Assembly: GCA_018646625.1 (NCBI GenBank)
Contig: JABGUJ010000001.1
Location: 317,534 to 381,533, forward strand
DNA length: 64,000 nt
From: Candidatus Woesearchaeota archaeon
Lineage (GTDB): Archaea; Nanobdellota; Nanobdellia; Woesearchaeales; JABGUJ01
Direction: 5' to 3'
Below are positions 8,888 through 19,228 of this stretch, piece after piece. The notes below the pieces were generated by a model. It had not been told where the DNA came from and made no database searches. It saw nothing but the letters and a program-made list of their open reading frames with translations. A program made the position numbers and the translations under genes. Numbering within the stretch: the stretch's first letter is position 1; the number at the start of each line of letters is the position of its first letter.

Positions 8888-9922
8888 TCAATAAACAACA
8901 ACTGCAGGGTCTCTTCGGATCAAGACTTCTGATGAAATTGTTTTAGTATACCCATAAGTTAATTCTATTTCTAATAACGTTTCAAACGCAAGAATATTTT
9001 GTGGAATAAATTGATCTGGATTCACGACTTCACAAAGTATATTGTCACGCTCATAAGTTAACCTAAACGGCGGAGTAGGATTACATTTCAACGACACACC
9101 ATTTAATCTAACATCAATATAATAAGTATTAAAATCACCATAAGTAATGGCTTTAGCAGAACAAGCTTGTTGTATTTTATCAGGATTAAACACTTCTCCA
9201 TCGCCGACGTTCTGTATTCTTATCTGAAAAGCTGGCCTAAACATAATGACATCATCTAATTTTTCATCTGCAGGCAACATTTTGGGAATCACTTCAGTAA
9301 CCGCCACTGGCGCACCTTGATCAGACATTGATGCCGGTTGCATTTCGCAAGATTTTTCAACGTCCTGCACCCTATCATACATATCAGGATCTAAACAAAC
9401 TAACGGTCTTGCATGAGTTTTGTAACGATAGCATCCCGTAACCAAAATATTACTTCTATGAGTTTCTGTTTGTCTATCAATATGTTTTGCATTCACATTG
9501 TAAAATAAACCAACTCTCTCTCCATGCGGGGATTCAATAGATTTCCCCATAAGATTAAATTTCATCGAAGGATCAGAACTCGAACCTGTGAAAATATCGG
9601 GTGAAGAAACCTCCCATGTTTCTCCCTCTACTGGTTTCATATATTGATCTTCTAAACTAACAGTAATATAACCATCAAGAATATCTTGTGCACCTTCATT
9701 ACTCAGATCAACACCAACCTTAAAATTATGTCCTTCTATGACATCATCAGGTGGCGCATTCTTCATAAATTCCATCTCCAGACCTTGTGTTCCTTCATAG
9801 ATGTCAACTTTAGTTATTGATGCAGACCCTTGGCCTCCGCCTCCAACCATAGAACATCCTGTAAACAAGAGCATTGTAATAATAGAAATAAGTGCCAGAA
9901 ACCTCTTAAACCCTCTTTTCAT
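8888..9922 (-). CDS. Surface lipoprotein, member 3 of the trio
   Basis: 344 residues with signal peptide KRFLALISIITMLLFTGC and then a Gly-rich linker. Shared landmarks with member 2 are GLEMEFMKNAPPDD, DLSNEGAQDI, the YRYKTHARPLVCLDPDMYD motif and GAPVAVTEVIPK opening the second domain. The best-conserved element of the trio is Y-x-Y-x-T-H-(A/I)...(V/I)C, repeated at similar spacing in all three proteins. The Cys after the motif may pair with later Cys residues. All three genes lie on the minus strand, separated by 44-66 nt, consistent with gene duplication and co-regulation. Confidence 0.82.
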   Translation of the reverse strand: MKRGFKRFLALISIITMLLFTGCSMVGGGGQGSASITKVDIYEGTQGLEMEFMKNAPPDDVIEGHNFKVGVDLSNEGAQDILDGYITVSLEDQYMKPVEGETWEVSSPDIFTGSSSDPSMKFNLMGKSIESPHGERVGLFYNVNAKHIDRQTETHRSNILVTGCYRYKTHARPLVCLDPDMYDRVQDVEKSCEMQPASMSDQGAPVAVTEVIPKMLPADEKLDDVIMFRPAFQIRIQNVGDGEVFNPDKIQQACSAKAITYGDFNTYYIDVRLNGVSLKCNPTPPFRLTYERDNILCEVVNPDQFIPQNILAFETLLEIELTYGYTKTISSEVLIRRDPAVVVY

Positions 9923-9990
9923 AGGATATTTAAAATAAACTGCCTATAAATAACTTTCTGTTGAATTTGATTTATAAAGACTTAGAAAGA

Positions 9991-10022
9991 TTTATATAGT
10001 AAACTTGTCACTTAAAAGTGAC
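9991..10022 (+). promoter_or_regulatory. Promoter with an operator-like inverted repeat at the start site
   Basis: TTTATATAG (9991-9999) is a TATA box. About 25 nt downstream the inverted repeat GTCACTT-AA-AAGTGAC (10007-10022, 7-bp arms) covers the expected transcription start and the GTG alternative start of the next gene. A dyad at this place could be a repressor site. Confidence 0.5.
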
Positions 10023-10026
10023 GAAA

Positions 10027-10575
10027 ATGATAGAATCTATAGATTCCATTGCTGGCGGCGGGAAAAGAGCGATTGCAGGATTAGCATTACTAGCTATGCT
10101 AACTGGTTGTTCCGCATTTCAAAGAATTGGTAGACAATGGGAAAAAGATCTTGATCATTATGTGGCAGAGCCTGCGAAAGGAATTGCCGCAATCGCAGTT
10201 GGCGCAGGTAAAACATTAGTTTACGATCCTGATTCTGACAGCATTATTATTGGTGTAGCAAAAGGTGTTGCATCTGGTGGATATCACATAGTAAATGGCG
10301 CCGTATCAATTGGTGACACTGCAATAACTGTTACAACTGACATGTTCAAAAGATTTGAATTCTGCTACGGTACCGGTTATTTAGATGGACCATACTGGGT
10401 AACTGATCAAGGAAAATATTCTATCGAAAGAGGCGAAACTCTTGATGAAACATGTAGTTGGCAAAAAAGTGTTGATCCGCAACATAATACAAGACCACCA
10501 AGAGTTAAAGAAAAACCAAGAACTAATCCATACCAACACAGACCATACTCTCCCCGTACAGGACATAGAGGATAG
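10027..10575 (+). CDS. Small lipoprotein before the giant helical protein
   Basis: About 182 residues from ATG 10027 (a GTG at 10018 is also in frame). A hydrophobic stretch ending LAMLTGC is a lipobox. The middle has repeated Gly/Ala/Val segments (AAIAVGAGKTL, IIGVAKGVASGG, IVNGAVSIGDTAIT), and the tail is rich in Pro, Arg and His. One Cys pair (CYGTGY and DETC) could form a disulphide. It lies 50 nt before the next plus-strand gene, which has its own TATA-like TTTATATAC at about 10593. Function unknown; part of the envelope cluster. Confidence 0.75.
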   Translation: MIESIDSIAGGGKRAIAGLALLAMLTGCSAFQRIGRQWEKDLDHYVAEPAKGIAAIAVGAGKTLVYDPDSDSIIIGVAKGVASGGYHIVNGAVSIGDTAITVTTDMFKRFEFCYGTGYLDGPYWVTDQGKYSIERGETLDETCSWQKSVDPQHNTRPPRVKEKPRTNPYQHRPYSPRTGHRG

Positions 10576-10625
10576 ACATTTCTAGAACAAACTTTATATA
10601 CGCATCTTTATTCTATTTTATAAAT

Positions 10626-13600
10626 ATGAGTATATTAAAAGAGGCTGGTGCTAGAGTTAGAGATGCTTTTGATCAACACGTTCGCGGTCACGCTGCTGAA
10701 ACAATCAAAATGCGTCAAATTCATCGAAAAGTTTCTAGCGCAATTTCTGAAGACATGCAACTATATGCAGAAAAAGTATTTGCTGAAAAAGTTGAACTAT
10801 TAGAATTTCTAAAAACAGCAGCATTCGAACATTTCATCTACGAAACAATCGCATTAGCATACTCCGGCACATTAACCACTAAAAGATTAGAGGCAACCCC
10901 TGCATATCAAGATCTTAAAAGATTAAAGGAAATTATTGATGATACTGAAACACGGTTTGTAACAGAAATGATTGCACGTTACCAAAAACTTGCTAACAAC
11001 CACGAACTCCTACTAAAAATGCACATGCGAGTTTTAATTGGCAGAAGTGTACGTAAAGGCGAAGCGGTCAAAACCGAGAAAGGAGAAATACAACATGTAG
11101 GTAAAGTATTGGGATTTATGAGAAGTTATCGTGAAGAGCTAGCGGAAATGAGTACTGCGCTTAGCACATTAATAAAAGCTCTACACCCTGTGAAATTAAA
11201 GAAAGGTTGTGAAGCATTAGCTCATTCAGGTGTGGCTGCTGAAGTACGAACAGCAACACAAAGATTTCTTGGAAATAGAAGAACCATGTATGGCATTCAA
11301 GATTTCAATGATTTACAAGAAGTAAAAGATAAAGTGTTTGGACAAGCTCGTGATTCATTAATGCAATATGTTCATAAACAAGAACAAACATTAGTAGAAG
11401 CAATAAAATCGCCAGAACATTCTCAAACCATTAACAACGCATTTCCTGAAATTAGACGATTAACTACACTATTAGAAAAAAATGCAACAGAACAAAGAGC
11501 ACTTATCAAAAGAACAGAGAAAGTTCTTGGAGATTTATTTGATATTGAAGTATCATTATTATCCGCAAAACAAAAAGCGGATCTTAGAAAAATGGGCGCG
11601 ATGCGTCGGTTTGCGCGTTCAGGTTATGGAAGATTTGCAATGGCTAGCGTTACTGCAACAATCGCCGTAGGCGCGGTTAGTAATATCGCATATGCGCAAG
11701 AAGCCGATAGACCGGCCGTTGTCGAACAAGTTAGAGATGAAAGAGCAATTACGACAGCCATAGAAGACGTAACACAAAGAATTACCCAAGATGCAAATCA
11801 TCTTAGAACCCGGACAGAACACATATTCAAACAAGTAATGGCTGCAAGAAACAATGCTGAAAGAAAAGCCGCACTAATTGACTTCGCATACTTTAATAAT
11901 ACAAAATTCTTAGTATTCGAATTTTTAAAAATAATCCGAGGAACCAATCCCTCAAACATAGACGAACAAATTGAACATATGGGGAGAACCCTAGATTTTC
12001 AACTTAAAAGATTCATGACTATACAAGAACAAGGAGACTCTGTATTTAGAGATACAGATCTTAGAACTTTAAGAAGAGAAATCACGCCTTGGATTCAAAC
12101 ATTAAAAACCAGTCTTGGAGAAAGACCAGAACCACCAGCACATCCCGCAGGTCCGGGCGTTGATGATGATCACGACGGAGCAACCGATGAAGCTGATAGA
12201 GATGGAAACGAACCACCAGTACGTCCTCTTGTAAGACCTGATGATGGTGCTGAATCTTTACCCCCTGTACTACCGCCTCTCGAACCCGACACAATGAAAA
12301 CTCCTAGGGAGATCATTGCAGAGATCATAGATTTGGCAAACCACAAAATACCTGTTGCAGATATTCACATCTCCGACTATAGAGACGTCCTTGGAGAAAT
12401 GGGGAGAGGAAGAGAAGTACAAAACTTCGAAATAAAATCTAAGAGAATAAAAATTATGCTAACACAATATGCCTACTTAGCTCAAGGAGCGGAGAACACA
12501 GATTATCCTGATGACGTGAGAAGAGCTATTAGAATTAAAGCCGACCAAATTTATGCAAGCGCTCATGATACAATGGAAAGAATAGGACTCGCACTATTTC
12601 ATGAAGGTCTCAGGACATCTGATGCAATAGATGCAGGCATAAGAACACACGAATCATTCACAAAGTATCTGAAAGCTTTGGAAACTGAAGCAATACAAGA
12701 ACAAGCAGAAGCAGAACAACAAGAAATAATTATACACGCTCAAAGAACATTCACAGAAGCTGAAAGAGATGGAGACTTATCAAAACTAAATTCTGCAGTT
12801 AGCCAATTAGGAAGTCAAATATCCACATTACAAGTAATGGGTGAAGAACTTGAAAGAAGCCAAGGAGATAGTTATGATCCAAGTTACATTGAAGGCAGAC
12901 AACAACCATTTAGAGATGCTCTTGCACCTATGCAAATAAGACTAGACAAAATAAATGAACTAAGAGGGATATTTTCATTAAAAGATATAATCGGAAACGA
13001 AGCAACACTAAGATTCATTGTTCCAGATGCAGATTTACCGGTGATTGCAAAAGAAATGCCTCAAGATCAAGCAAAAATTCTTATTGAAAAATATATGGTC
13101 CTTCATCAAGAGTTGGAAAGCGATTCAACAAATGCAAACCGATACTTTACAAGACACTTTCACTTATTTGAAGAAGTAGTTAGATATCAAGCAGCAGAAG
13201 GACATAAACGTGTTGAAGAAGCGAGAACTGCATTTGGACAATCACAAGAACCAGATGCCAGAAATCCTGAAGAACTTTCTGATAAAGCGCTAGTTGCGTT
13301 AGAATATGCAGGGATCTTCTTGAAAGCATTAGAACCTTCAGAAAGTTTAATGGAAGAACATAGACGATTAAAAGCAGAAATAGATGGAATCGAATCGCAA
13401 ATACATTCTCAGGCTGTTGATAGATTATACCAAGAAGCCACAACAGAATACACAGCTAACGAATACGGAGACGCGGTTGATTCGTATTTAGATTACTTCA
13501 AATCCCTTCCAAAAAGCGGAGAAGCAGCCGCACAATCAGACAAAATCCAAACTGCAAAAACTAACATCCTTGAAGCGATCACCCATATGGATATGGGAGA

Positions 13601-15044
13601 ACTTAAAGAGGCTCTCCACGGAACTGAAGGCAGCCCAGGATTCAAAGCACTTACCACAGCAATGCATGAAACTGGTGCAGAAGGCACAACTCCAGAACTC
13701 AAAGCAACATTAAGAGAGATTTCAGATGCACTTACTGCAAAAATAACTGAATTGGGAGGTAACCCAGATACTCATGGAGATTTTGATCCAGACATTATAA
13801 TTGGAAATTCACAACGAGATTTTGAAAGTGCAGAAAGAGAAGGAAACTTGCCACTTCTTAGAGATATTGATTCAAGACTCATAGGATTTATGCACGCTAT
13901 TGAAGAAGGATCAAGCACGTTACCAGAAGATCAAAGAGAAATTGCAAGACAAGTCATAGAAAAAATAGATGCAGAACATGATAGAGTACGAGAAAGATTA
14001 AGAGCAATACTTCAAATAGAGGTTGCATGTCAGGTTTCGCGTTTGTTGCCTGCAGATCAATTAGATGAATTCAACATGGATGCTCCAAATCATGGTAAAA
14101 TAATAGATCATTTAGATTTAGTCAAAGCTATTCAGTTTGCAAAATCATACATTAGACTTAATGAAAAATTAGCGGAAGATGAAAGTGCAAGAACATACTT
14201 CTCAAAACACAAGGAGCTATTCGGGGAATTAGTAAATCAACATTACTTGAACACAATCCACTATCTAGAAGAAGCTCGAAGGTTATACATAGAAGCCGGA
14301 GATAGTGATGACGAAGATGAAGCTACAGAAAAGAGATCCCAAGCAAAGGCGCACATTGAAACGGCGGGCAATTCTGTCTCAATTGTAGCAACAGGTAAAG
14401 GAATTCTAAGTTTAGACTATGAAGAATTATCAGATAAATACAAAGAAACTCAAAGAATGGAACGTCATGGTGTAGAACGAGAAGATGGTGGATTCACTAT
14501 AAGAGGAGTTCAAGATAAAGAAGTAATAATTATTGATGACGCTGAATGGGGCGAACATCACATAAAAATCCATTCAGTGAGACAAGATCCAAACGGGGTT
14601 GTATTCGTTACAATAGATGCGGATAAAACATACCACATATTCTATGCGGCAACTGGAGAAGACCCAAGTGAACTAATTGAAGCCAGCAAAGTAGTGGAAA
14701 CAACAAAAGGTTGTTGCTTCAGAACTATTGACAATCATACTGCATTCACATTTACAGATACGGAAGGCAAAGAAAGAGTATATTATGATGGCGGCGTAAC
14801 TCTGGGTTATGATGATGTGTTCTTGATCGGAGCAAAAGTGCTAGAAGACAAACTTCTATTTGGTGCAGTAGTTGAAGGAGAAAGACATATTATCTATGGA
14901 GACTCAATACTTCCAAGAACAGATAGAGCTGGACAAGAAATGGGTAGAAGCCTGAGTGTTTCGGGCGCATCAATAGAAGATGACGAAGGAACAAGAATTC
15001 TAAAAGTAAAGATTGGTAGAACAACTTACGAGTTTGAACTTTAA
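10626..15044 (+). CDS. Giant helical protein with internal signal-like segment and C-terminal beta domain
   Basis: 1472 residues. Residues 1-335 are charged and helical. Residues 339-357 form a hydrophobic segment ending in A-Y-A, like a signal peptide placed inside the chain. Near 511-527 lies an Asp-rich stretch (DDDHDGATDEADRDGN) resembling calcium-binding loops, followed by a Pro-rich hinge. About 560-1290 is mostly alpha-helical, with coiled-coil and TPR-like patches. The last 170 residues are beta-rich with propeller-like strands (YDGGVTLGYDDVFLIGA). It may span the membrane with both ends on different sides. No known family is recognised. It faces the M23 protein gene tail-to-tail, 15 nt apart. 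Confidence 0.82.
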   Translation: MSILKEAGARVRDAFDQHVRGHAAETIKMRQIHRKVSSAISEDMQLYAEKVFAEKVELLEFLKTAAFEHFIYETIALAYSGTLTTKRLEATPAYQDLKRLKEIIDDTETRFVTEMIARYQKLANNHELLLKMHMRVLIGRSVRKGEAVKTEKGEIQHVGKVLGFMRSYREELAEMSTALSTLIKALHPVKLKKGCEALAHSGVAAEVRTATQRFLGNRRTMYGIQDFNDLQEVKDKVFGQARDSLMQYVHKQEQTLVEAIKSPEHSQTINNAFPEIRRLTTLLEKNATEQRALIKRTEKVLGDLFDIEVSLLSAKQKADLRKMGAMRRFARSGYGRFAMASVTATIAVGAVSNIAYAQEADRPAVVEQVRDERAITTAIEDVTQRITQDANHLRTRTEHIFKQVMAARNNAERKAALIDFAYFNNTKFLVFEFLKIIRGTNPSNIDEQIEHMGRTLDFQLKRFMTIQEQGDSVFRDTDLRTLRREITPWIQTLKTSLGERPEPPAHPAGPGVDDDHDGATDEADRDGNEPPVRPLVRPDDGAESLPPVLPPLEPDTMKTPREIIAEIIDLANHKIPVADIHISDYRDVLGEMGRGREVQNFEIKSKRIKIMLTQYAYLAQGAENTDYPDDVRRAIRIKADQIYASAHDTMERIGLALFHEGLRTSDAIDAGIRTHESFTKYLKALETEAIQEQAEAEQQEIIIHAQRTFTEAERDGDLSKLNSAVSQLGSQISTLQVMGEELERSQGDSYDPSYIEGRQQPFRDALAPMQIRLDKINELRGIFSLKDIIGNEATLRFIVPDADLPVIAKEMPQDQAKILIEKYMVLHQELESDSTNANRYFTRHFHLFEEVVRYQAAEGHKRVEEARTAFGQSQEPDARNPEELSDKALVALEYAGIFLKALEPSESLMEEHRRLKAEIDGIESQIHSQAVDRLYQEATTEYTANEYGDAVDSYLDYFKSLPKSGEAAAQSDKIQTAKTNILEAITHMDMGELKEALHGTEGSPGFKALTTAMHETGAEGTTPELKATLREISDALTAKITELGGNPDTHGDFDPDIIIGNSQRDFESAEREGNLPLLRDIDSRLIGFMHAIEEGSSTLPEDQREIARQVIEKIDAEHDRVRERLRAILQIEVACQVSRLLPADQLDEFNMDAPNHGKIIDHLDLVKAIQFAKSYIRLNEKLAEDESARTYFSKHKELFGELVNQHYLNTIHYLEEARRLYIEAGDSDDEDEATEKRSQAKAHIETAGNSVSIVATGKGILSLDYEELSDKYKETQRMERHGVEREDGGFTIRGVQDKEVIIIDDAEWGEHHIKIHSVRQDPNGVVFVTIDADKTYHIFYAATGEDPSELIEASKVVETTKGCCFRTIDNHTAFTFTDTEGKERVYYDGGVTLGYDDVFLIGAKVLEDKLLFGAVVEGERHIIYGDSILPRTDRAGQEMGRSLSVSGASIEDDEGTRILKVKIGRTTYEFEL

Positions 15045-15059
15045 ATTAATTCTCAAAAA

Positions 15060-18000
15060 TCAAGGACAATAACTTGGCTTAGTCTTACTAAATGTTGTTG
15101 CGCTTGAACATGTCAATGGAATAAAACCAGCACATTTAGTGTGCTTAGTAATTGGATCACAATGAGTCAACATAACTGCATTAGCGACATCCCAAGATGC
15201 GGATGATCCGGTAACCAACTTACTAAAATATAAATCAAATTTTGAATTATCAATACCTACTGAAAGTATGCCATTTTTGAATGCATCTAAACAACCTGCC
15301 GCATTCACGTCAACACAACATACATCTACTTGATCAAAACCTTTTGTTAATGCAAATAATTCATTCAAACAGGAAATACAAGCAGGCCCACTCTTTCCTG
15401 CCAAATGCGAAACATCAGTACAACCAGCAACAGTGGGTGGCACAACAGGCACTGAAGCACCGGCTGCAATAACATAATCATTAGAAGGACCAAACACTAA
15501 AGAGGAACCTCCAGAAGCTAAAGTACAAGTAATTTTTATTTTATAATTACCAGGCGCTAAGCCCGAAAAAGTTGCAGAATAATCTTGACCAGTAACTGTA
15601 ACCGCTCCAGTACCTCCAGAAGACCCCGGAGTTGCATAAGTAGTAGTAGACGTCCCCATTGCAGAAACCCAACACCCTGTAACAGCATCTGCCAGATTCC
15701 AAGATACGCTTATAGAATCAGGAGGAACAACCGCAATCATTGGAGTGATTGTAGAAACAACAGTTGCTCCAGGAACAACAGCACCGGGATTTGATCCTGT
15801 TATAGAAGTTGGCCAAGTGCCTTGACTATTAGGACAATCAAATATTGGATTTTGCGATCTTTGGCAACTAGGATTAGTACTATAAGTTACAGATTCAGTA
15901 AAGTGACACATAGGATTACATATTTCTCCTAAAGCGCCGAACTGAGCATCTTTCTTGCATTCGTCATAAGTGAAATGTGAACCGGTCGCTTGGGTAGTTA
16001 TTCCACCTACAGGAATATTATGGTCGCCAAAATACATAAAGAAGTGTAAATGAATGCCTCCGTCCTTCAAACCACTTTCACCCATTTTTGCAATTATTTC
16101 ATTTTGGTTAACTGAAGATCCTCGAGTCACCAGGATAGAATCCAAATGAGCATAACCAGAGTAGAAAATTCCTTTTTGAGGATCATCATGCTCAAGTATA
16201 ATCAAATTCCCATATATTGATGTTGAACTGACACCATCACTATTATCTCTAGCATAAACAACAACTCCTGGTGCCACCGCCACAACACTCGGCTTAGGGT
16301 GTCCTGGTCCACCGGAAGTAGAACCAATATCAATACCTTGGTGCCAATATCTTGGACCAACATTTGGACGCTTACCGTAACAAGATATAACTCTATAATG
16401 CCCAGGAACTGGCCAAGTCAAAGGTCCTCCCCCAACTGAAGAAGAATAACCGGAAGGTACCGCCGAAACCTTTTTGCCTGCATAACACAATGTATTCAAC
16501 CATTTAGTATAGAAATCAAATACCGAATTTACAAATTGTTTTTTATGTTCTGAAGGATTAGAATTACAAAGTCCTTTATCTTTACCGGTATCGTATTCAC
16601 AGAAAGTATTTTTTATTTTATCATAATAGTCTTCAAGCGATTGAAGGAAAATATAATTAATGCTGTCTTTGGATACGGCTGTCGTATATTTATTAATGCT
16701 TGCAACCAACTCGCCAGAAGCTATATCAATCTCCTTCAACGTCTTATCAATCCTGCCAGTACCAGAGATTCCACCCATAAGATAATCAACTTGATTATTC
16801 TTATTTCTATCAGTCTTATTATCGATTGTGCCCGCACCAGACAATCGAGACATAATTGCCGCCATCATTGCTTCCATGTGTGCTTTTTTGAAATTTGAAT
16901 TGGAGGGTGTTTTGATTGCCTTCTTAACTTTTCCCTGCCAATCAGCATAGCTGGCCCTTAAAGTATTATCAACCATCGGACCTTTATCACTATACATTTT
17001 TTCAGTACAGGTTTGACCTTCCAACGTAACCGCTTTATAGCCCTCAACTTCTTCAACATTAACATAGATAGATTCTTCTAACTCGTATTCATAGTCTGCA
17101 GTAACTTTGAAATATTTTGTAGAAATTGGCGTTGCACCCAAAACTGTGGCTGCACCATCAGAAGTTGTACCTATGTTACAACGTAATGTTTGGTAAGTTT
17201 CACTAATATCAATATCTTTTGTTTTATCCCCTAAAGCATATTTCAAATAGTACACATAAACATTATGGTCTTCAATAAATTCAGTACATTCTGTACTCTC
17301 TTCCTGCTCCGCAACTGTTAATTGATCACAAAGTTTGAATGTGTACCCCCCGCAAAAAGTATCAATATCATTAGGCCCGGGTTCTGGATCTTTAACAATC
17401 TCAAATTCCTTAGTTGGCAACATAATTACAACACGATCCACCTTAGTAACCTTACCCATCCAATAATTATCAAAAGTCATACCTAATCTAAAATCATTAT
17501 TCCCGCTTGTAGAAGTAAATTCAGAATACAAACCAACCGGCAGATCTTTGTCCACTTGCATACCTATATGCACAGGACCATTACTGAATATCGCAATAGG
17601 TTGTCTATCCCCTATCTCATATTGACTAAATATATCGATATCTTGAGAAGTCATATCTCTTTTTCGTTCACGATCCATAAAATAAGTTTTGTAATAAGAC
17701 ATAGTTGTGAAGGTAAAATCAACATTAAGTTTAATTGTATGAGATCCTTTACCTAATTTACCTGAAGGAAATAGACAATCTATTTGTTGTTCAACATAAT
17801 TATATACTTCTATCACATTTTGTGGAAGAACTTCTCCACGAGGACCGCTGGCATCACAATACATTTTAACCTTGATCGGATCTTTTTCACGACCTTTAAG
17901 ATCTAAATTCTTGCCTTTCAAAGTTGCATAAACACTAACAGGCTCGTCTTCGTAATATTTTGGCTGGGTCATTCTAACATCACTAAGATATATACCAACA

Positions 18001-19172
18001 GGTTCATTCTCATTCTCATCAACCATACCCATATAGTACTCGCCACCAAACGACGCCAAGAACCTTTTTCCGGCAGAGCCTAACCTCCCGGGAAGCCCTC
18101 TGTTTTGCTCCCACAACAAATTACCTGCATCTAATAGCTTACCCCACACTAAACCTACGGCGCCGCCGGTATCTAAGTTCCAACCAACAACATTACTGGC
18201 GGTTTTTGCTCCGAAGTAAACCATCAACAAGGCAATCAAAATAATTACAAGAATAATAATATAGATCGTTCTAAACCGTTCAAACTCATCTGTTGCAAAC
18301 ATCAAATAAATTGGCCAAGGCGGTAAGATAATCAACGCAAACGTAATCATCAACCTAATCTCTCGATCCGTTGGCATAAATCCTAAACCTGTTAATGAAG
18401 GCAGAATAAATGAGATGCCCGAGATCAAGAAACACATTCCAAAAGCTCTCCAATTAAATGAGCCCCCTTTATGAAAAATCCAAAAGTATGCGATAATTGA
18501 CAAACCAACATAAAAGAAAAATCTTCTATTAAGTATTCCAGGAAAAGAATAATCAACAGCACCAAGCAAAGTAGGCGCAGTCAGATCTAAGATATGTAAA
18601 GCGAAAGTGAGAAAAAAGAAAGTAGGTAAAGCGCTCTTGTTAACAAACCATTTACCAGCACCAACAACTGCCTTGCCAGCACCAACAACTTTAGCACCCG
18701 CATTCATGGCTTTATTCGCGGCGCTCTTAGTGGCATTAGCCGTCGTACGAGCAGCATTCATAGTTGCACCTGCAGCGCGTTTAGCAGCATTTTGAGTTGC
18801 AGCAGCTTCAGTCTTAGCAGCTTTCAAAGAATTATCAGGAGCATTAGCAGGCGAAGGTTGAGCAGCATTTGGCGCAACAACATTTTGTGCAGGAGGATTA
18901 GGATTACGACCCATACTTGCAGCCCCGGCAGCAGCAGTACCCCTAACGGTTTCAGCAGCTTGTTTCAAAGCACCACCAATAGAATTAGTTTGTTGTTCTA
19001 CATGCTCAGTTTGTTTTAAATTATTAAGAGATTGTTTAATATCATTTGTAACAGTACTTCTAATTGCATCCTCTGCTAATTCGGATTGGTGTTCAGTTGC
19101 GGCATCTACTCGCTCTTTAGTCTCCTTCAACTCTGAAGCAACACTTTCCGCACTACCGTCTTCATCAGCCAT
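15060..19172 (-). CDS. Polytopic membrane protein with extracytoplasmic M23 (LytM) peptidase domain
   Basis: About 1370 residues from ATG 19172 (TTG 19181 also in frame). The first 170 residues are Ala/Asn-rich, with a repetitive AANAA-type helix. Five hydrophobic segments follow up to about residue 310. A long soluble region leads to an M23 domain with intact metal motifs: HQGID (His944, Asp948), YAHLD with a catalytic His, and HLHF (His1041, His1043). A beta-sandwich region and a Cys-rich tail (CISC, CCVD, C-terminal CP) close the protein. M23 enzymes cut peptide cross-bridges of cell walls, which archaea of this kind lack, so the target is unknown. Confidence 0.85.
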   Translation of the reverse strand: MADEDGSAESVASELKETKERVDAATEHQSELAEDAIRSTVTNDIKQSLNNLKQTEHVEQQTNSIGGALKQAAETVRGTAAAGAASMGRNPNPPAQNVVAPNAAQPSPANAPDNSLKAAKTEAAATQNAAKRAAGATMNAARTTANATKSAANKAMNAGAKVVGAGKAVVGAGKWFVNKSALPTFFFLTFALHILDLTAPTLLGAVDYSFPGILNRRFFFYVGLSIIAYFWIFHKGGSFNWRAFGMCFLISGISFILPSLTGLGFMPTDREIRLMITFALIILPPWPIYLMFATDEFERFRTIYIIILVIILIALLMVYFGAKTASNVVGWNLDTGGAVGLVWGKLLDAGNLLWEQNRGLPGRLGSAGKRFLASFGGEYYMGMVDENENEPVGIYLSDVRMTQPKYYEDEPVSVYATLKGKNLDLKGREKDPIKVKMYCDASGPRGEVLPQNVIEVYNYVEQQIDCLFPSGKLGKGSHTIKLNVDFTFTTMSYYKTYFMDRERKRDMTSQDIDIFSQYEIGDRQPIAIFSNGPVHIGMQVDKDLPVGLYSEFTSTSGNNDFRLGMTFDNYWMGKVTKVDRVVIMLPTKEFEIVKDPEPGPNDIDTFCGGYTFKLCDQLTVAEQEESTECTEFIEDHNVYVYYLKYALGDKTKDIDISETYQTLRCNIGTTSDGAATVLGATPISTKYFKVTADYEYELEESIYVNVEEVEGYKAVTLEGQTCTEKMYSDKGPMVDNTLRASYADWQGKVKKAIKTPSNSNFKKAHMEAMMAAIMSRLSGAGTIDNKTDRNKNNQVDYLMGGISGTGRIDKTLKEIDIASGELVASINKYTTAVSKDSINYIFLQSLEDYYDKIKNTFCEYDTGKDKGLCNSNPSEHKKQFVNSVFDFYTKWLNTLCYAGKKVSAVPSGYSSSVGGGPLTWPVPGHYRVISCYGKRPNVGPRYWHQGIDIGSTSGGPGHPKPSVVAVAPGVVVYARDNSDGVSSTSIYGNLIILEHDDPQKGIFYSGYAHLDSILVTRGSSVNQNEIIAKMGESGLKDGGIHLHFFMYFGDHNIPVGGITTQATGSHFTYDECKKDAQFGALGEICNPMCHFTESVTYSTNPSCQRSQNPIFDCPNSQGTWPTSITGSNPGAVVPGATVVSTITPMIAVVPPDSISVSWNLADAVTGCWVSAMGTSTTTYATPGSSGGTGAVTVTGQDYSATFSGLAPGNYKIKITCTLASGGSSLVFGPSNDYVIAAGASVPVVPPTVAGCTDVSHLAGKSGPACISCLNELFALTKGFDQVDVCCVDVNAAGCLDAFKNGILSVGIDNSKFDLYFSKLVTGSSASWDVANAVMLTHCDPITKHTKCAGFIPLTCSSATTFSKTKPSYCP

Positions 19173-19228
19173 CTTATACAATTAACTAGAACTCACTGCT
19201 CCAATTCACCTCTTTTAATTATCAATAA

